From Pirellulales bacterium (lineage in GTDB: Bacteria; Planctomycetota; Planctomycetia; Pirellulales; JAEUIK01), in assembly GCA_019694435.1 (NCBI GenBank), contig JAIBBZ010000035.1, forward strand, positions 1-59,801: a DNA stretch of 59,801 nucleotides. Direction: 5' to 3'. Below the pieces are notes generated by a model. It did no database searches, was not told the DNA's origin, and was given only the letters and a program-made list of their open reading frames with translations. Of the stretch, positions 18,465 through 28,415 are shown one piece after another. How positions within the stretch are numbered: position 1 is the first letter of the stretch; each line of letters starts with the position of its first letter. The translations under genes were made by a program, and so were the position numbers.

Positions 18465-20765
18465 CTACGCATCGGGATTCGAGCCGAGCCCGTTGCGGCT
18501 CAGGCGCTGATAGAACGCCGAAACCGCCAAGAGCATCACTCCCAGCACGGCCAAGGCCAGGATGCGCGGCAGCCATTGCAGCTCGGCCAGGTCGACCAGC
18601 AGCACTTTGGCAACCACCGACAGCAGCCCCAGCATGCCCAGCAGCCGGTAGGTGCGGTGGCGGCCAACGATGCCCCCGGTCACAAGCGCCGCGGCATAAA
18701 TCGCTCCGACGATCGAGAAGGTCGCCTGCCGGGCCATCCAGTACGAGGAGCCCCCTGCCTGATACGCAGGGGCATGATCGCGGTACCACGCATGGATCTC
18801 CGTGCCCAGCGCCGTGGCCAACGACAAGACGGCCAGCACGGCCAGCGCGGGATCGAACCACACCTCGAAACCGGCCAGGCCACGCACGGCATCGCGCCGG
18901 GCAGCGCGGCGATAGGCCCAGCCCGCGCAACCGTACAGCGCGGTCACCAGGGCCAGCGACGCAAAGCGGGCGTTGACGACGGGCCAGGCGATGCCCTCGA
19001 TACGATCGCCCAGCTGCAGCGCCAACGTGCCTACCATGCCCAGGGCCAGCGTGGCCGCGTAAATGCGCGTCCAGACATGGTTCAGGCGAAATCCGAGCGC
19101 CCAGACGATCGCGACGTCAACCGTCCAGAAGGCCAACACCAGCCGGTTCTCCCATTGGCAGGTCGGCGCCAAGAGGAGCATGACATTGCCTGCCGCCAGC
19201 AGGATTCCGGCCAAGGCGGTGCTGGATTGCGCGACGATCTCGTCCGGCTCGGTGCGGCGAGGCACGATCCATTCGACCAGGCCGGCCAACATCAGCGCGA
19301 CGGCGCCGGCGGCCATCGTCAGCACGTTGACCTGAACGCCCGCCACGAGGAACGCCTCGTGGCCCAGTTGATGATCGTGAAACGCCAGTCGCAAGATGGC
19401 CAGCAAGGCGACCAACAGCGCGGTGAAGCGCAGCTGCAGATCGGCAAAGCGAACGGCCACGGCCGAAATCAACAACGTCTCGAGGCACCACGCCAGGCCG
19501 AGATAGGCGAAGTCGGCCATCGCCAGCGGAATGGTCGCCGTCAGCAGCGCGCAGCCGATGGCCAGGTGCACGCGGGCAAGCCGATCGTCGCGCCCGGCCC
19601 ATCGATCGCCCAGCAGGAACAGCCCGCCGTGCAAAGCAGCGAGCGCTCCACACAGCCAGTCGAGTCGAAGATCGTCGTGGGGAGCGAACACGGCCCACAC
19701 GAACAGCATGTACAGCAGACTGTTCGCCGCGGCCGTGATCCAGTCGGAAAAGGAACTGTGGCTGCGGCGCAGCCAGGCGGGTACGGTTGTCGCGAGCAGG
19801 AAGATCGTGGCGTGCAGCGTGGCCAGCGCCAGCGCGCTGAAGCGAACGCCCGCCGCGAGGCTGGCGACGTCCGACAGTTCGGTGCCGAGCCAGAGGCCGA
19901 ACATCACCACCGTGGCCGTCAGTGCGAGCGGGTTGAGAAACTTCCAGCCGCGCACGATGCTGGTCGTGGTCAGTGCGGCGTTGAGGACGGCGTAATAGAG
20001 AAACAACCCCGTCGAGTCGCCGCCGGGTGGCGAGGCCAGGTGTGGCGCCAGGAACCCGCCCAGGGCGCCCAGCACGATCATCGCCCGGCTCGATGAGGCG
20101 ACCGCCAGGCCGATCGCGAGAAAGCTGATTCCGCAACACTCGACCAGCGCCACGCCGGTCGGATACAGCTCGTAGAGGCGATGGGCCGCCAGCGCCGTGG
20201 CATACAGGGTGAACAGGCCGACGCCCGCCAGGGCCTCGCCGATGGCCGGCAAGCCACGGCGCGCGACGTACCACGCCCCGGTGAGGAGTCCGAGCCCCAG
20301 GACGTGCAGCCCAAATACCTTGAACGCTGCGGGGATCGCGAAGGTGATCCAGACCCAATGGACGGTGAAGCCCACGGCCAGCAACAACACCAGCCCTCCT
20401 AGCCAGGTGAGCCATTGCCGCCCGAGGATCGTTTCGAGCTGCCCGAGATCAGTGATCTGCCGCGGCCGCGACTCCTGAGGAAAAATCTCGGTAGCCGCCA
20501 CGGGAATGGCCGGACTTGAGCGAAGATGCACGGGCGCAGTGGTCTGCTCATCCAGTTCCGGCACGATCGCCACTTCGATGATGCACTCAGTCGGCCCGGG
20601 CACGGGTGTCACGATGGGGCCCTGGCTGGCCATATGCTCGATACGGTCAGCGAGCTCGCGATGCTGCGTCCTCAATGCCGCCAACAGGGTCTGAGCACGG
20701 TGCAGCTCGGTTCCGAGGCGGTTCAAATCGGTCCGCAGGCTTTGCAGCTCGGAATTGGGGGCCAT
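18465..20765 (-). CDS. DUF2339 polytopic membrane protein
   Basis: The 766-residue product starts with a coiled-coil (about residues 1-45, heptads LRTDLNRLGTELHRAQTLLAALRTQ), a short linker, and then some 20 hydrophobic segments from residue 110 to the end, with few charges. This fits the DUF2339 family of predicted membrane proteins found across bacteria, usually with a N-terminal coiled coil. Its function has not been assigned. The ATG at 20765 has AAGG seven bases upstream. It converges with the pair B genes (94 bases between stops) and has no clear operon partner. The last ten residues (GLGSNPDA) are polar and cytoplasmic or periplasmic depending on helix count, which I cannot fix. Confidence 0.8.
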   Translation of the reverse strand: MAPNSELQSLRTDLNRLGTELHRAQTLLAALRTQHRELADRIEHMASQGPIVTPVPGPTECIIEVAIVPELDEQTTAPVHLRSSPAIPVAATEIFPQESRPRQITDLGQLETILGRQWLTWLGGLVLLLAVGFTVHWVWITFAIPAAFKVFGLHVLGLGLLTGAWYVARRGLPAIGEALAGVGLFTLYATALAAHRLYELYPTGVALVECCGISFLAIGLAVASSSRAMIVLGALGGFLAPHLASPPGGDSTGLFLYYAVLNAALTTTSIVRGWKFLNPLALTATVVMFGLWLGTELSDVASLAAGVRFSALALATLHATIFLLATTVPAWLRRSHSSFSDWITAAANSLLYMLFVWAVFAPHDDLRLDWLCGALAALHGGLFLLGDRWAGRDDRLARVHLAIGCALLTATIPLAMADFAYLGLAWCLETLLISAVAVRFADLQLRFTALLVALLAILRLAFHDHQLGHEAFLVAGVQVNVLTMAAGAVALMLAGLVEWIVPRRTEPDEIVAQSSTALAGILLAAGNVMLLLAPTCQWENRLVLAFWTVDVAIVWALGFRLNHVWTRIYAATLALGMVGTLALQLGDRIEGIAWPVVNARFASLALVTALYGCAGWAYRRAARRDAVRGLAGFEVWFDPALAVLAVLSLATALGTEIHAWYRDHAPAYQAGGSSYWMARQATFSIVGAIYAAALVTGGIVGRHRTYRLLGMLGLLSVVAKVLLVDLAELQWLPRILALAVLGVMLLAVSAFYQRLSRNGLGSNPDA

Positions 20766-20968
20766 GGCCTTGCCTTGCGCTAGGGAACGAGGGGGCGAGA
20801 CGATCGCAGACCGAACTGCGCGGCCCGGCTACCCGTGCTACCGCAACGGGCGAGGTTGCCGGCGGGCGTATAACGCGCAGCAAACGACCAGAGATTCCAG
20901 CGTCTGCCGCGCCTCGGCCGGCGCGACCGAGAGTGGCCTGCTGAACGGTCCGCGCGGGGGCGCGAGAA

Positions 20969-23900
20969 TCAGTTGCCTTGCGCGGAACTGACCGCCTCGA
21001 TTTCAGCGGGCTTGCCGTCGGGATTCAGGATCGTGAGCTCGAAGTTGCGGAATCGCACCTCGGTGGCCCCGCCGGAGTGCACCTGGACGGCCAACACGCC
21101 GCGGCGTCGGCCGTCGGGGTCGTCCAGATCGACGATCGACTGGCCGTTGAGCCAGAGCCGCACGTGGCCGCCGACGGCCTCGATTTCATAGGTGGTCCAT
21201 TCCCCCGGCTTGATCAACGACTCGCCCGATTTCTTGGTCAGCAAGCCTCGGCCGCTTTCCTCGTAGAGCTTGCCCCACCAGCCGACGCCGATGTCGGCCT
21301 GATAGCCGCGCATCTCGCCGCCTTCGATCGGCTCGCTACGAAACTGCACGCCACTGTTGCCGGCGTTGTTGACCAATTGCACCTCGAGCTTGAGCCGGAA
21401 ATCCGACACCTCGAGATCGGTGTAAAGAAACTCGTTGCGTTTGAGCCCGGCCGACTTGCCGACGAGTTCGCCGTTCTCGACGTGCCAGACTTCCTGGTTG
21501 CCGTTCCAGCCGGTCAGGTCGCGGCCGTTGAAGAGCGTCTTAGCGTTGTCGGCCATGGCCAGCATCGGCGTCTGGCCAGGGCTGGCAAGGTAGCCAATCA
21601 AACCGCGCAGCTCCGTTTCGTTGAGCGGCTTGAGGATGTCGTCGGGCATCATCGATTTGTCGCTGGCGGCCATCTCCGAGATTTCATCGCGCGGAATGAC
21701 GAGCGTTTCGTTGGCCGTCAGCACCGTCAGCGCCTGCGGCGTTTCGTTGCGGACGATGCCCGTCACCACGCGGCCATCTTCGAGCGCCAGGACTTGCGCG
21801 ACGTATTCCTTGCCGATCAGCGCGCTCGGATCGAGGATGTTCGAGAGGATGTAGTCGAGGTTCGCGCGGTTCGACCCGGTCAACTCGGGCCCCACTTTGC
21901 CGCCGACGCCGAACAGCGTGTGACACTGCTGGCAGGTGCGCGCAAACACGGCCCGACCGAGGGCCAGGTCGGGCTCGCCGTGCGGCATGCCGAGCACGTC
22001 TTTGTACTGGGCGATCAACTGGGCTTTGTCGGCGGTGGTTTCGCTGGCGGTGCCCCAGACTTCGCCGATCAGCCGGTCGACCTCGGCGTCGCGCAGATTC
22101 TTGAGCTGACGAACAACGTCCGCCGATAGATCGGCGGCGCGCACCCGCCCCGACCCGACTGCGGCGAGCAGCACCTTGGCCGAGGCCGCGCGGGCCGCCA
22201 TCGTCGCCAGGGCGTCGCGCCGTTCGGCCGGGGTCAGCTCGGCGAAGATGCCGAGAATCCGTTCGGGCGTGGCCGGGTCGTCATAGCCCGCCAGCCCGCG
22301 CAGCGCCGCTCCGCGCAGGGCCGCATCGTCGAGCAACAATTGCAGCACCCCGGCGAGACCTTCGGTCTTCGCGGCCACGAGCGCCGTGAGCGCGTTCATC
22401 CGCAGCTCGGCGTCGGCCGACCGGTCGACGAGCACCTTCTTCAACGCGTCGAACGCGCTCTTGTCGCCAAACGTCACGGCCAGGGCCATCAGCCGCGATT
22501 GCAGTTCGGGGGGCGCCGCCGGGTAGAGCCGTGCAAAGGTTGTGGGCCAATTGGCGGGCATGTCGACGCGGCGCCGACCTTCCAGCGATTTTTGAATGCC
22601 GCCGAGCAGCGTCAATTGCTGCACGGCATTGCCGGCCTGGTTCAAGCCGTCGACCAACAACGCAATCGCCTCGGGCGTGCCCGTCTCGCCGATGCGGCGG
22701 ACGGTGAATTCGAGCAAGGGCGGGATCGTCGTGGCCGAGGCGAGCTCCAGCGCCGCCGCGGGATTGGCCGCGGCCAGCGGTTCGAGGGCATACCAATACA
22801 TCAACGGCAAGTTGTGATCGCCGGCGTCTTCACCGTGGGCGAGCAAGGCGCGCAACAGCGCGACGCGCTCTTCCAGCGGGACCTTTTGCGCCGCGGAGGC
22901 GAGATACAGCCGTACGACCGGCGAAGGGTCTTTCTCGGCCAGGCCCAGCAATCGCGGCATGAACTCGGGGCCCATTTCGTGACCATCGTGGGCCAATTGA
23001 ATGGCCCACCCGCGCACGTACGGCGATTCATCGCCGAGCGCGCGCTCGATGCGGTCGAGCGTCAGACCTCCGGACGCTTGCAAGGCCCAAATGCCGCGCA
23101 CGCGGCGGGTCGGATCGGCGTGCTCGAAGGCGATCTTGTCCAGCGCGCGCCAGACCTCTTCCTGACCACCGCGCTCTGCCAACAGCCGCCGGGCATGGCG
23201 CACGAACCAGTCGTTGGCATGGAGCTGATAGGCCACTAATTCCAGGTCCGACGCCTGCGTCAGGTCGACCGCGCTCGGCTCCGGTTTGCCGTAGCTGATC
23301 TTGTAGATGCGCCCGTTGGTGCGATCGTGCATGTCGGCCTCGAGGCGGTGACAGGCGTTCGCGTCGTACCAGTCGATCATGTAGACCTGCCCGTCGGGAC
23401 CGTAACGCAGGTTCAGAATCTGTGACCAGGTGTCGCCGGTCAGCAGGAAGTCGGGCGCCCGATCGCCGAAATAGCCCGAGCCTTCCGGACCCAGGCGATC
23501 GACGTTGATTCGATTGCCGTGGATGTTGTTCATGAAAATCTGGTTGCGATACACCGCGGGCCAGGCTCCGCCCAGGTAGATCATCGCGCCACTGTGGGCG
23601 TGACCGCCGCCGGCGGCGTCGGAGCGATTGTTGCCGCCGTGCGGGTTGGCACCGATCCAGTGACGGTGCCGGGCGATGGTTTGAATGTCGGCATAGGTCG
23701 CGCGATTGAAGTGTTGGCCCGCCTGCCGCTGGTAGCGCGCGCCTTCGATGATGTGATACAAGTGCGGGATCACGCAGGCCGTGCAGAAGGTCTGGCCGTA
23801 GTCGTCGAAGTCGACTCCCCAGGGATTGCTCGTACCGTGCCCAAAGACTTCGAATTCGTGCCGCGTCGGATGGTAACGCCAGATGCCGGCGTTGATCGGC

Positions 23901-26212
23901 ACCCGCGCGTCCTTGGGAGTGCCCGGCTTGCCGACGAGCGAATGGGTAAACACGCCGTGGCAGCCATAGAGCCAGCCGTCGGGCCCCCAGATGAACGTGT
24001 TCAGCGTTTCGTGCGAGTCTTGGTAACCCCAACCGTCGAGCAAGACTTCAGCGGGGCCATCGGGTTGGTCGTCGTGATTGCGGTCCGGGATGAACAACAA
24101 CTCAGGCGCCGCGCCGATCCATAGGCCGCCATGTCCATACTCGATGCCGCTGACGAGATTGAGCTTTTCGGCGAACACCTTGCGTTCATCGAAATGACCG
24201 TCGCCGTCCGTATCGGCAAAGATCAGTACGCGGTCCTTGGCCCGATCGGCGGGCAGCTTGGCCGGGTAGGAATAGGCCTCGGCCACCCACAGCCGGCCGC
24301 GGTCGTCGAAGCAGAAGCCGATCGGTTGATGCACGTCCGGCTCGCCCGCGAAGGCCGTGACCGTAAAGCCGTCGGGCACGGTCATGGCCTTCGCGGCCGC
24401 GTCGGGCGAGAGCCCCGCATAGGGATACTGGTCCACCGGCATCACGGTCCGCTCGTTGGCGAACTTGGGCCGTTCGGCGTGCAGCCGGAAGTTGTCGAAG
24501 TTGATGTGCCCCCAGCCGCCGGCGCTGGTGTCGGCGATGCGCACGGCGATCTTCTGCCCCTGGTAGGGGCGCAAATCGACGACGACGGGCTGCAAGTTCT
24601 CGGTGTTTTCGCCCGTGGCGCTATAGATCGGGTCCGGGCGTCCCTCGCGCACCAGTTCGACGCGCGTGGCCGGAGCGGCGCCGCCGGCGACGAGGAAGCT
24701 GGCCCAGGGCTGCGACACCACAAAGTAGGGTGAGGTCAGCGTGCCCCGGGGTGCGTCGCCGGCAACTTCGAAGGTACCGATCCAGTAGTCGCCGTGATGC
24801 TCGCTCCGCATGTCGTTGCGGCGAGCGGCGACCGTATCGCCGCGCACCGGCTGGCGGTCGAAGGCTTTGCCCTCGACGGCCCAGCCGTCGAGGGTGCCGC
24901 TTTCAAAGTCGAGGTCGACCGTGTGGCCTGCTTCGTCGGTCGGCAATTGACCGGCCGCGGGATCGTTCGCGGCCTGGGGTTGCACGGGCTTGGGCTGCGC
25001 CGCTTCCCATTCCTCGCGGCTGACCGGCTTGGCGTGGTGCAAGACGACGAACGTGCCCAGCTTGTTGCCGACGACCAGGTCGTACAGCTTGTCGCCGTTG
25101 AGATCGCCGACCACGAGCTGTGTGCCGACGCCGGAGTTGTCGTCGATCTTCATCGGCACGAAGTGCACGCCCCGCTCGCCGCGCACCAGCTTGAACCAAT
25201 ACGACACGGCCGCACTGCGTTCGTCGGGATCGTTGCCATTGTGAGCCCAGTGCCGCTTGCCCGTGACGATGTCCTTGAGCCCGTCGCCGTCCATGTCGAC
25301 CAGTTCGACGGCATGCATCTGCGAGAACACGAGCCCGTACTCGTTCTGCTCGGGCTTGTCGCCCATGATCAGATGCTGGGTGAAGTTGATCGCATCGCCC
25401 TCGCGCGTTTGTTCGAACCAGGCGAGCCCATATTGATGCGCAGCGAGGCTGGTGATGACGTCGTTGTCGCCGTCGCCGTCGACGTCGTAGACGTACATCT
25501 GTGCGCCGCCGTTGCCGAAATTGGCGTCGTGTCGTTGCCAGAACCCTTCCGTGCCGGCGGGTGGCTGCTCGAGCCAGCCCTTGGCTTCGAGGATGTCCAT
25601 GCGCCCGTCGCCGTTCACATCGCCGATGCCTAGCCCATGAGTGAACCGCTGATAGGGCCCGGCCGGGCCGACGGCGTGAAACTTCCAGGGCTTCGTGGCG
25701 TCTTCCGGATCGGGGCCGGCATAGCCGAACTGCCCGCGCGTGTGAAACACGAGCTCGGGCCGTCCGTCACCGGTCAAATCGGTGTACTGGGGCGACTCGT
25801 TGTCGACGATGTCGAACGCCTCGTGGCGCTGCCAGTGGCCCGATTGGCCCTGGGGATTGGCGTACCAGAACGCCTCTTTGCCGGGGAAGCCGACGATCAG
25901 GATATCGGTCCAGCCGTCGTGGTTGAGGTCGTCGGTAAAGGCGAAGAAGTTGTCCGAATAGCCGTTCTTGTCATAAGGCTTGGCCGGGTAGTACTCGTGC
26001 TTTTCGGTAAACTCGGGGCCCGCGTACCAGAAAGGTCCCGAGACGACGTCCATTTTCCCGTCGCGGTTGAAATCGCCGAAGCTCGCGCCTTCGCAATAGA
26101 AGATCGGCGTGAGCTGTTTGCGCTCGAAGGTATGCAGCACGTAGTCGTCGGCCGCGGCCCAGCCGGACAGCGCCAACAGACTGCCGACGATCAGCAAGAA
26201 ACGATATCGCAT
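20969..26212 (-). CDS. Giant FG-GAP / PVC-type heme-binding CxxCH / HEAT / cytochrome c / DUF1080 fusion protein
   Basis: An exported protein of 1747 residues, counted from the ATG at 26212 (GGGAG eight bases upstream; the longer frame before it has no signal peptide, while MRYRFLLIVGSLLALSGWA is one). Domains in order: FG-GAP/VCBS propeller repeats (about 20-415; DFNRDGKMDV, DVNGDGRMD, DMDGDGLKD calcium loops); a beta-sandwich (about 440-600); an NHL/GDH-like propeller of the planctomycete membrane-bound dehydrogenase type (615-1000); HEAT-like repeats (1020-1400); a cytochrome c domain with CQQCH at 1427-1431; and DUF1080 (1555-1735), a concanavalin-like fold now known in 3-keto-disaccharide hydrolases. 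Each of the parts is common in planctomycetes; so many in one chain is less so. It probably binds and oxidises or hydrolyses sugars at the cell surface; this is inference. Confidence 0.9.
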   Translation of the reverse strand: MRYRFLLIVGSLLALSGWAAADDYVLHTFERKQLTPIFYCEGASFGDFNRDGKMDVVSGPFWYAGPEFTEKHEYYPAKPYDKNGYSDNFFAFTDDLNHDGWTDILIVGFPGKEAFWYANPQGQSGHWQRHEAFDIVDNESPQYTDLTGDGRPELVFHTRGQFGYAGPDPEDATKPWKFHAVGPAGPYQRFTHGLGIGDVNGDGRMDILEAKGWLEQPPAGTEGFWQRHDANFGNGGAQMYVYDVDGDGDNDVITSLAAHQYGLAWFEQTREGDAINFTQHLIMGDKPEQNEYGLVFSQMHAVELVDMDGDGLKDIVTGKRHWAHNGNDPDERSAAVSYWFKLVRGERGVHFVPMKIDDNSGVGTQLVVGDLNGDKLYDLVVGNKLGTFVVLHHAKPVSREEWEAAQPKPVQPQAANDPAAGQLPTDEAGHTVDLDFESGTLDGWAVEGKAFDRQPVRGDTVAARRNDMRSEHHGDYWIGTFEVAGDAPRGTLTSPYFVVSQPWASFLVAGGAAPATRVELVREGRPDPIYSATGENTENLQPVVVDLRPYQGQKIAVRIADTSAGGWGHINFDNFRLHAERPKFANERTVMPVDQYPYAGLSPDAAAKAMTVPDGFTVTAFAGEPDVHQPIGFCFDDRGRLWVAEAYSYPAKLPADRAKDRVLIFADTDGDGHFDERKVFAEKLNLVSGIEYGHGGLWIGAAPELLFIPDRNHDDQPDGPAEVLLDGWGYQDSHETLNTFIWGPDGWLYGCHGVFTHSLVGKPGTPKDARVPINAGIWRYHPTRHEFEVFGHGTSNPWGVDFDDYGQTFCTACVIPHLYHIIEGARYQRQAGQHFNRATYADIQTIARHRHWIGANPHGGNNRSDAAGGGHAHSGAMIYLGGAWPAVYRNQIFMNNIHGNRINVDRLGPEGSGYFGDRAPDFLLTGDTWSQILNLRYGPDGQVYMIDWYDANACHRLEADMHDRTNGRIYKISYGKPEPSAVDLTQASDLELVAYQLHANDWFVRHARRLLAERGGQEEVWRALDKIAFEHADPTRRVRGIWALQASGGLTLDRIERALGDESPYVRGWAIQLAHDGHEMGPEFMPRLLGLAEKDPSPVVRLYLASAAQKVPLEERVALLRALLAHGEDAGDHNLPLMYWYALEPLAAANPAAALELASATTIPPLLEFTVRRIGETGTPEAIALLVDGLNQAGNAVQQLTLLGGIQKSLEGRRRVDMPANWPTTFARLYPAAPPELQSRLMALAVTFGDKSAFDALKKVLVDRSADAELRMNALTALVAAKTEGLAGVLQLLLDDAALRGAALRGLAGYDDPATPERILGIFAELTPAERRDALATMAARAASAKVLLAAVGSGRVRAADLSADVVRQLKNLRDAEVDRLIGEVWGTASETTADKAQLIAQYKDVLGMPHGEPDLALGRAVFARTCQQCHTLFGVGGKVGPELTGSNRANLDYILSNILDPSALIGKEYVAQVLALEDGRVVTGIVRNETPQALTVLTANETLVIPRDEISEMAASDKSMMPDDILKPLNETELRGLIGYLASPGQTPMLAMADNAKTLFNGRDLTGWNGNQEVWHVENGELVGKSAGLKRNEFLYTDLEVSDFRLKLEVQLVNNAGNSGVQFRSEPIEGGEMRGYQADIGVGWWGKLYEESGRGLLTKKSGESLIKPGEWTTYEIEAVGGHVRLWLNGQSIVDLDDPDGRRRGVLAVQVHSGGATEVRFRNFELTILNPDGKPAEIEAVSSAQGN

Positions 26213-26520
26213 CGCAGAGACTCCCCGGTACGCTTGCCTTGGGACGATTGTTTCGACTCTGGGTCTCCCCCCATTGCCGGCTTTGATAGCATAATCCAAG
26301 CGCAGCTTCGAGTTCTTGCCGGTGCCCCGGCCCGACAGGCATGCGGCAATTCGCCCGCCAGCGCCTGCTGCTGGCAACGGACTGCGACGGCTGACGAAAC
26401 CTGAGCGGTTCGGCGGCCGATAACAGCGGATAGTCGTCTCGTGCGCGAGTACAAGGCCCTGTGCCCTGCGCGTGCTAGCGAGCCAACCCGTGCTCGGCCA
26501 CTTCGTTTGAGGTTTCGGGG
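26213..26520. other. Divergent intergenic region
   Basis: About 308 bases between the giant cytochrome gene (minus) and a small plus-strand gene. It is more AT-rich near 26270-26300 than its surroundings, which suits a promoter, but I see no convincing box pair, no RNA gene and no strong hairpin. Confidence 0.4.
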
Positions 26521-26841
26521 ATGCAGGTCAAGATCTACGTCCCGAAGATTGTCGAGATCCCGACTGAATATTTGCCGGTGCTGGCGCATCGCGCCAGCCA
26601 GAGCTTCGGCTCGGACGCCCGCGACGAACTCGCCACTCGTGGCCACCTCGTGCGCCAGGCCGTGCGTGACGGGTTGGTGCGCGACCTCGATCAATTCGTG
26701 TTGGCCGACGGGACGATCGACCTGGTGTGCGATCCGACGGCCGAGGCGCCGCTTGAGATCGACGGACGCACGGTCACGCTGACCGAACTGCTCGAGGCCT
26801 TTGGCTGGCCCGAGCATCATCGCCCCCAGGCGGCCGCCTGA
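26521..26841 (+). CDS. Small hypothetical protein
   Basis: A 106-residue protein without a motif that I recognise. It starts MQVKIYVPKIVEIPTEYLPVL, has a helical middle (SDARDELATRGHLVRQAVRDGL) and a C-terminal half with short strands around LEIDGRTVTL. There is no signal peptide and no membrane segment. GAGG lies nine bases before the ATG. The frame has an ordinary amino-acid mix, in contrast to the Arg/Pro-rich frames on the other strand, which supports it. It stands alone between divergent and convergent neighbours, 42 bases from the stop of the phosphosugar mutase gene. Probably a conserved planctomycete unknown. Confidence 0.6.
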   Translation: MQVKIYVPKIVEIPTEYLPVLAHRASQSFGSDARDELATRGHLVRQAVRDGLVRDLDQFVLADGTIDLVCDPTAEAPLEIDGRTVTLTELLEAFGWPEHHRPQAAA

Positions 26842-26883
26842 CGCGGTGCACGGCCCGGCGCCCTACGCGCCGCTCGAGCGCGC

Positions 26884-28230
26884 TTACGCGCGGCGCATGA
26901 TGCCCAACGCCAATTCGCAGAGCCGTTCGGCCTCGGCGGCCGTCGGAGCTTCGGCCACGGCGCGGACGATGGGCTCGGTGTTGCTGGCGCGAACCAGGAG
27001 CCACTTCCCCGGCCAATCGAGCCGTAGCCCGTCGAGATTGTCGACCTGGGCATCGCTGCATTCGCGCTCGAGCGCCGCCAGCGCCCCGTCGATCTTTTCC
27101 CGCGGCAGTTCGAGCTTCGTCTTGCAGATCTCGTAGCGCGGCAATTCGGCGGCCAGCGCGGCGATGGGCAGGTTGCGAGCGGCCATCGCGTCGAGGATCA
27201 GGGCCATGCCGACGAAGCTGTCGCGCACATAGCCGACCCGCGGATCGATCGGCCCGCCGTTGCCTTCGCCCCCGAAGACCGCGTGCTTGGCGAGCATGGC
27301 GGCAGTAACGTTCGCCTCGCCGACGGCCGAGCGTGTGCACGCCACGCCGTATTTCGCCGCCAGGTCTTCCGACATCCGGCTTGTTGAACAGTTCGTCGCG
27401 ATCGGGCCGGGCGTGCTGCGGAGCACATGATCGACGCACAGCGCCAAGGTGTATTCCTCGCCCAGATAGCGGCCGTCGGCGTCGATCACGGCCAGGCGGT
27501 CGGCGTCCGGATCCTGGCAAAACCCAACGGCAGCCTTCGCCTGACGCACGCTCTGCAAGACGCCGGCCAGATTGTCGGCCGTCGGCTCGGGAGGATGCGC
27601 GAATTTGCCGTCGGGTGTATCGCCCAGACAGGTGACTGTGCAGCCCAACTCTTGCAAGAGACGCCGCGCCAAGAGGCTGCCGGCCCCGTGGTTCGAGTCG
27701 ACGAGGACCGGAAATCGGCGGGCCCGGATGCGCTCGACATCGACCGTGGCCAGCACCAGGCGCAGGTGTTCGGCATGTGGATCGGCGCAATGCTCGACGC
27801 GGCCCAAGTGATCGTGTTCGACCCAGCCGGGTTCTGTCGCGCGGTAACGATCGATCACTTGTTGACCGGCGGCGGCCGAAATGACGCGCCCCTCGGGCGA
27901 GAACAGCTTGAGGCCGTTGTACTGTGGCGGATTGTGCGAGGCCGAGATCTGCACGCCGCCGGCGGCGCGCAGGTGGCGCACCAGCACGCCGGTCGTAGGC
28001 GTGGCGGCCACGTCGGCGTCGATCACGTCGCGGCCGACGGCGCAAAGCACACTGCGGACCGCGTCGGCCAGCATGGGGCCCGTCGCGCGGCCGTCGCGCG
28101 TGACCACCAAGGGCCCCGCGGGCGCGGTCGAGGCGAAGGCTGCGACATAGCGCATCGCCAAGGGTGGCGTCAGACTTTGACCAATAACGCCGCGGAGGCC
28201 GGATACGCTGATGATCGGTTCGGTGGCCAT
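26884..28230 (-). CDS. Phosphoglucosamine/phosphomannomutase family protein
   Basis: An alpha-D-phosphohexomutase (448 residues) of the GlmM/ManB kind. The phospho-serine loop is ISASHNPP (Ser98), the metal loop DPDADRL (Asp240/242/244), the sugar loop GGEGNGGPI and the phosphate loop RASNTEPIVR. GlmM of E. coli has GGEQSGHII and RASGTEP at the last two places; the form seen here is more like archaeal and actinobacterial mutases, so glucosamine-1-P and mannose-1-P or glucose-1-P are all possible. The ATG at 28230 gives the standard N-terminus (EPIISVSGLRGVIG). The gene is divergent from another hexomutase at 28416. With glmS at 38.6 kb the window may supply UDP-GlcNAc synthesis. No second mutase of GlmM type is seen. 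Confidence 0.88.
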   Translation of the reverse strand: MATEPIISVSGLRGVIGQSLTPPLAMRYVAAFASTAPAGPLVVTRDGRATGPMLADAVRSVLCAVGRDVIDADVAATPTTGVLVRHLRAAGGVQISASHNPPQYNGLKLFSPEGRVISAAAGQQVIDRYRATEPGWVEHDHLGRVEHCADPHAEHLRLVLATVDVERIRARRFPVLVDSNHGAGSLLARRLLQELGCTVTCLGDTPDGKFAHPPEPTADNLAGVLQSVRQAKAAVGFCQDPDADRLAVIDADGRYLGEEYTLALCVDHVLRSTPGPIATNCSTSRMSEDLAAKYGVACTRSAVGEANVTAAMLAKHAVFGGEGNGGPIDPRVGYVRDSFVGMALILDAMAARNLPIAALAAELPRYEICKTKLELPREKIDGALAALERECSDAQVDNLDGLRLDWPGKWLLVRASNTEPIVRAVAEAPTAAEAERLCELALGIMRRA

Positions 28231-28415
28231 GATGCCCTGAAGTGCATGAGACGTGGAACGCTCGGCGGCGGAGAGTATACACCAGCACCTGGCTGGGCGA
28301 ACGGCGCTGCGGAACGCCTTTCGTGCGCGCGGCACTTCCGGCAAAATATGCGCGCCGCCCGCTGAGTCGCTCCCCGAGCAGCCCGTCGTAGTTTCCTCAC
28401 GGAGGTTCGAGCGTC

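Noticed and set aside
18333..20096. A 587-residue open frame on the plus strand
   Set aside because: It is antisense to the DUF2339 gene and has a Gln/Arg/His-rich composition without any motif; a by-product of high G+C.
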